A program made the translations under genes and the position numbers. A stretch of DNA of 14,443 bases from Bacteroidota bacterium (GTDB lineage: Bacteria; Bacteroidota; Bacteroidia; Bacteroidales; Prolixibacteraceae): positions 1-14,443 of the forward strand of contig JABMPI010000091.1 of assembly GCA_013203755.1 (NCBI GenBank). The letters are read 5' to 3'. Below are positions 14,206-14,443 of this stretch, piece by piece. Below the pieces are notes generated by a model. The model was not told the DNA's origin. It saw nothing but the letters and a program-made list of their open reading frames with translations, and did not search any database. Position 1 is the stretch's first letter; every line of letters begins with the position of its first letter.

Positions 14206-14443
14206 AAGTTTCTTAAGTTTAATTAATAATGTAAATTATAGAGTTGTAGTTTAAACTCGGTTAAAAAATTAGGGAATTTCTTCCTCTACATTTAAAATTT
14301 GAAATAAAATTTGATTTTTACATAGGCAGGTACGTTTAAATTTAGTTAATCATCTTGGTTATTTAGTTTACTGTATACTAGTTGTTTACGCCAAGCGTTA
14401 AATTTCCGTTAACGTTAACGAGCACAATATACATATTTATTTA
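14206..14443 (-). promoter_or_regulatory. SusC upstream region
   Basis: These 238 bp of mostly AT-rich sequence lie upstream of susC and run to the window edge. They should hold the susCD promoter, but I found no exact TAnnTTTG on the coding strand. The only distinct element is the palindrome at 14407-14420. Confidence 0.4.
14407..14420. promoter_or_regulatory. 14-bp palindrome, candidate operator upstream of susC
   Basis: CGTTAACGTTAACG is an exact self-complement with a central CG. That is the general shape of LacI-family operators, although other dimeric regulators are possible. It lies about 200 bp upstream of the SusC ATG, so it could control susCD or a gene beyond the window edge. No regulator gene is visible here. 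Confidence 0.45.

Overview
The window comes from a member of the Bacteroidota. The main evidence is a complete SusC/SusD outer-membrane nutrient-uptake pair, Bacteroidota-type lipoprotein signals, AT-rich spacers, weak or absent Shine-Dalgarno sites, and two exact matches to the Bacteroidota -7 promoter element TAnnTTTG. The protein styles suggest a Marinilabiliales/Prolixibacteraceae-like organism, but this is an impression and not a demonstrated placement.

Layout. Positions 1-1365 (+) hold the tail of an unrecognised membrane protein and a GH29 alpha-L-fucosidase-type lipoprotein that lacks the usual C-terminal domain. Positions 1361-1949 look like a gene graveyard: the C-terminal end of a transporter-like gene without its body, purine-rich and ACTGAGACTG repeats, and a second, further decayed copy of the transporter's last residues. 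Leftward from 5950 to 1946 run a YfhO-family polytopic membrane protein, a class I SAM methyltransferase and a 3-methyladenine DNA glycosylase. The first two may share a transcript. Positions 5951-6533 are a divergent intergenic region ending in a GC-richer block that can fold into several helices. It leads directly into a 106-residue helical protein of unknown function (6534-6854), which is closed by a strong intrinsic terminator.

Positions 6933-7265 hold a degenerate tandem array with a 21-bp half-unit and a 42-bp full unit, ending in a perfect 20-bp palindrome. Structured leader, small protein, terminator and array together are the least ordinary part of the window. Leftward from 14205 come SusC, SusD, a 32-bp perfectly palindromic terminator and, from its own promoter, a beta-lactamase-fold lipoprotein whose three catalytic motifs all appear lost.

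The genes do not form one pathway. SusC/SusD would import a glycan or oligosaccharide across the outer membrane. The fucosidase could cleave fucosylated glycans, but it lies far away on the other strand, so it cannot be tied to this SusC/D pair. A 14-bp palindrome with a central CG, about 200 bp upstream of SusC, is a candidate operator. YfhO and the methyltransferase suggest envelope glycan work. The glycosylase is DNA-repair housekeeping.
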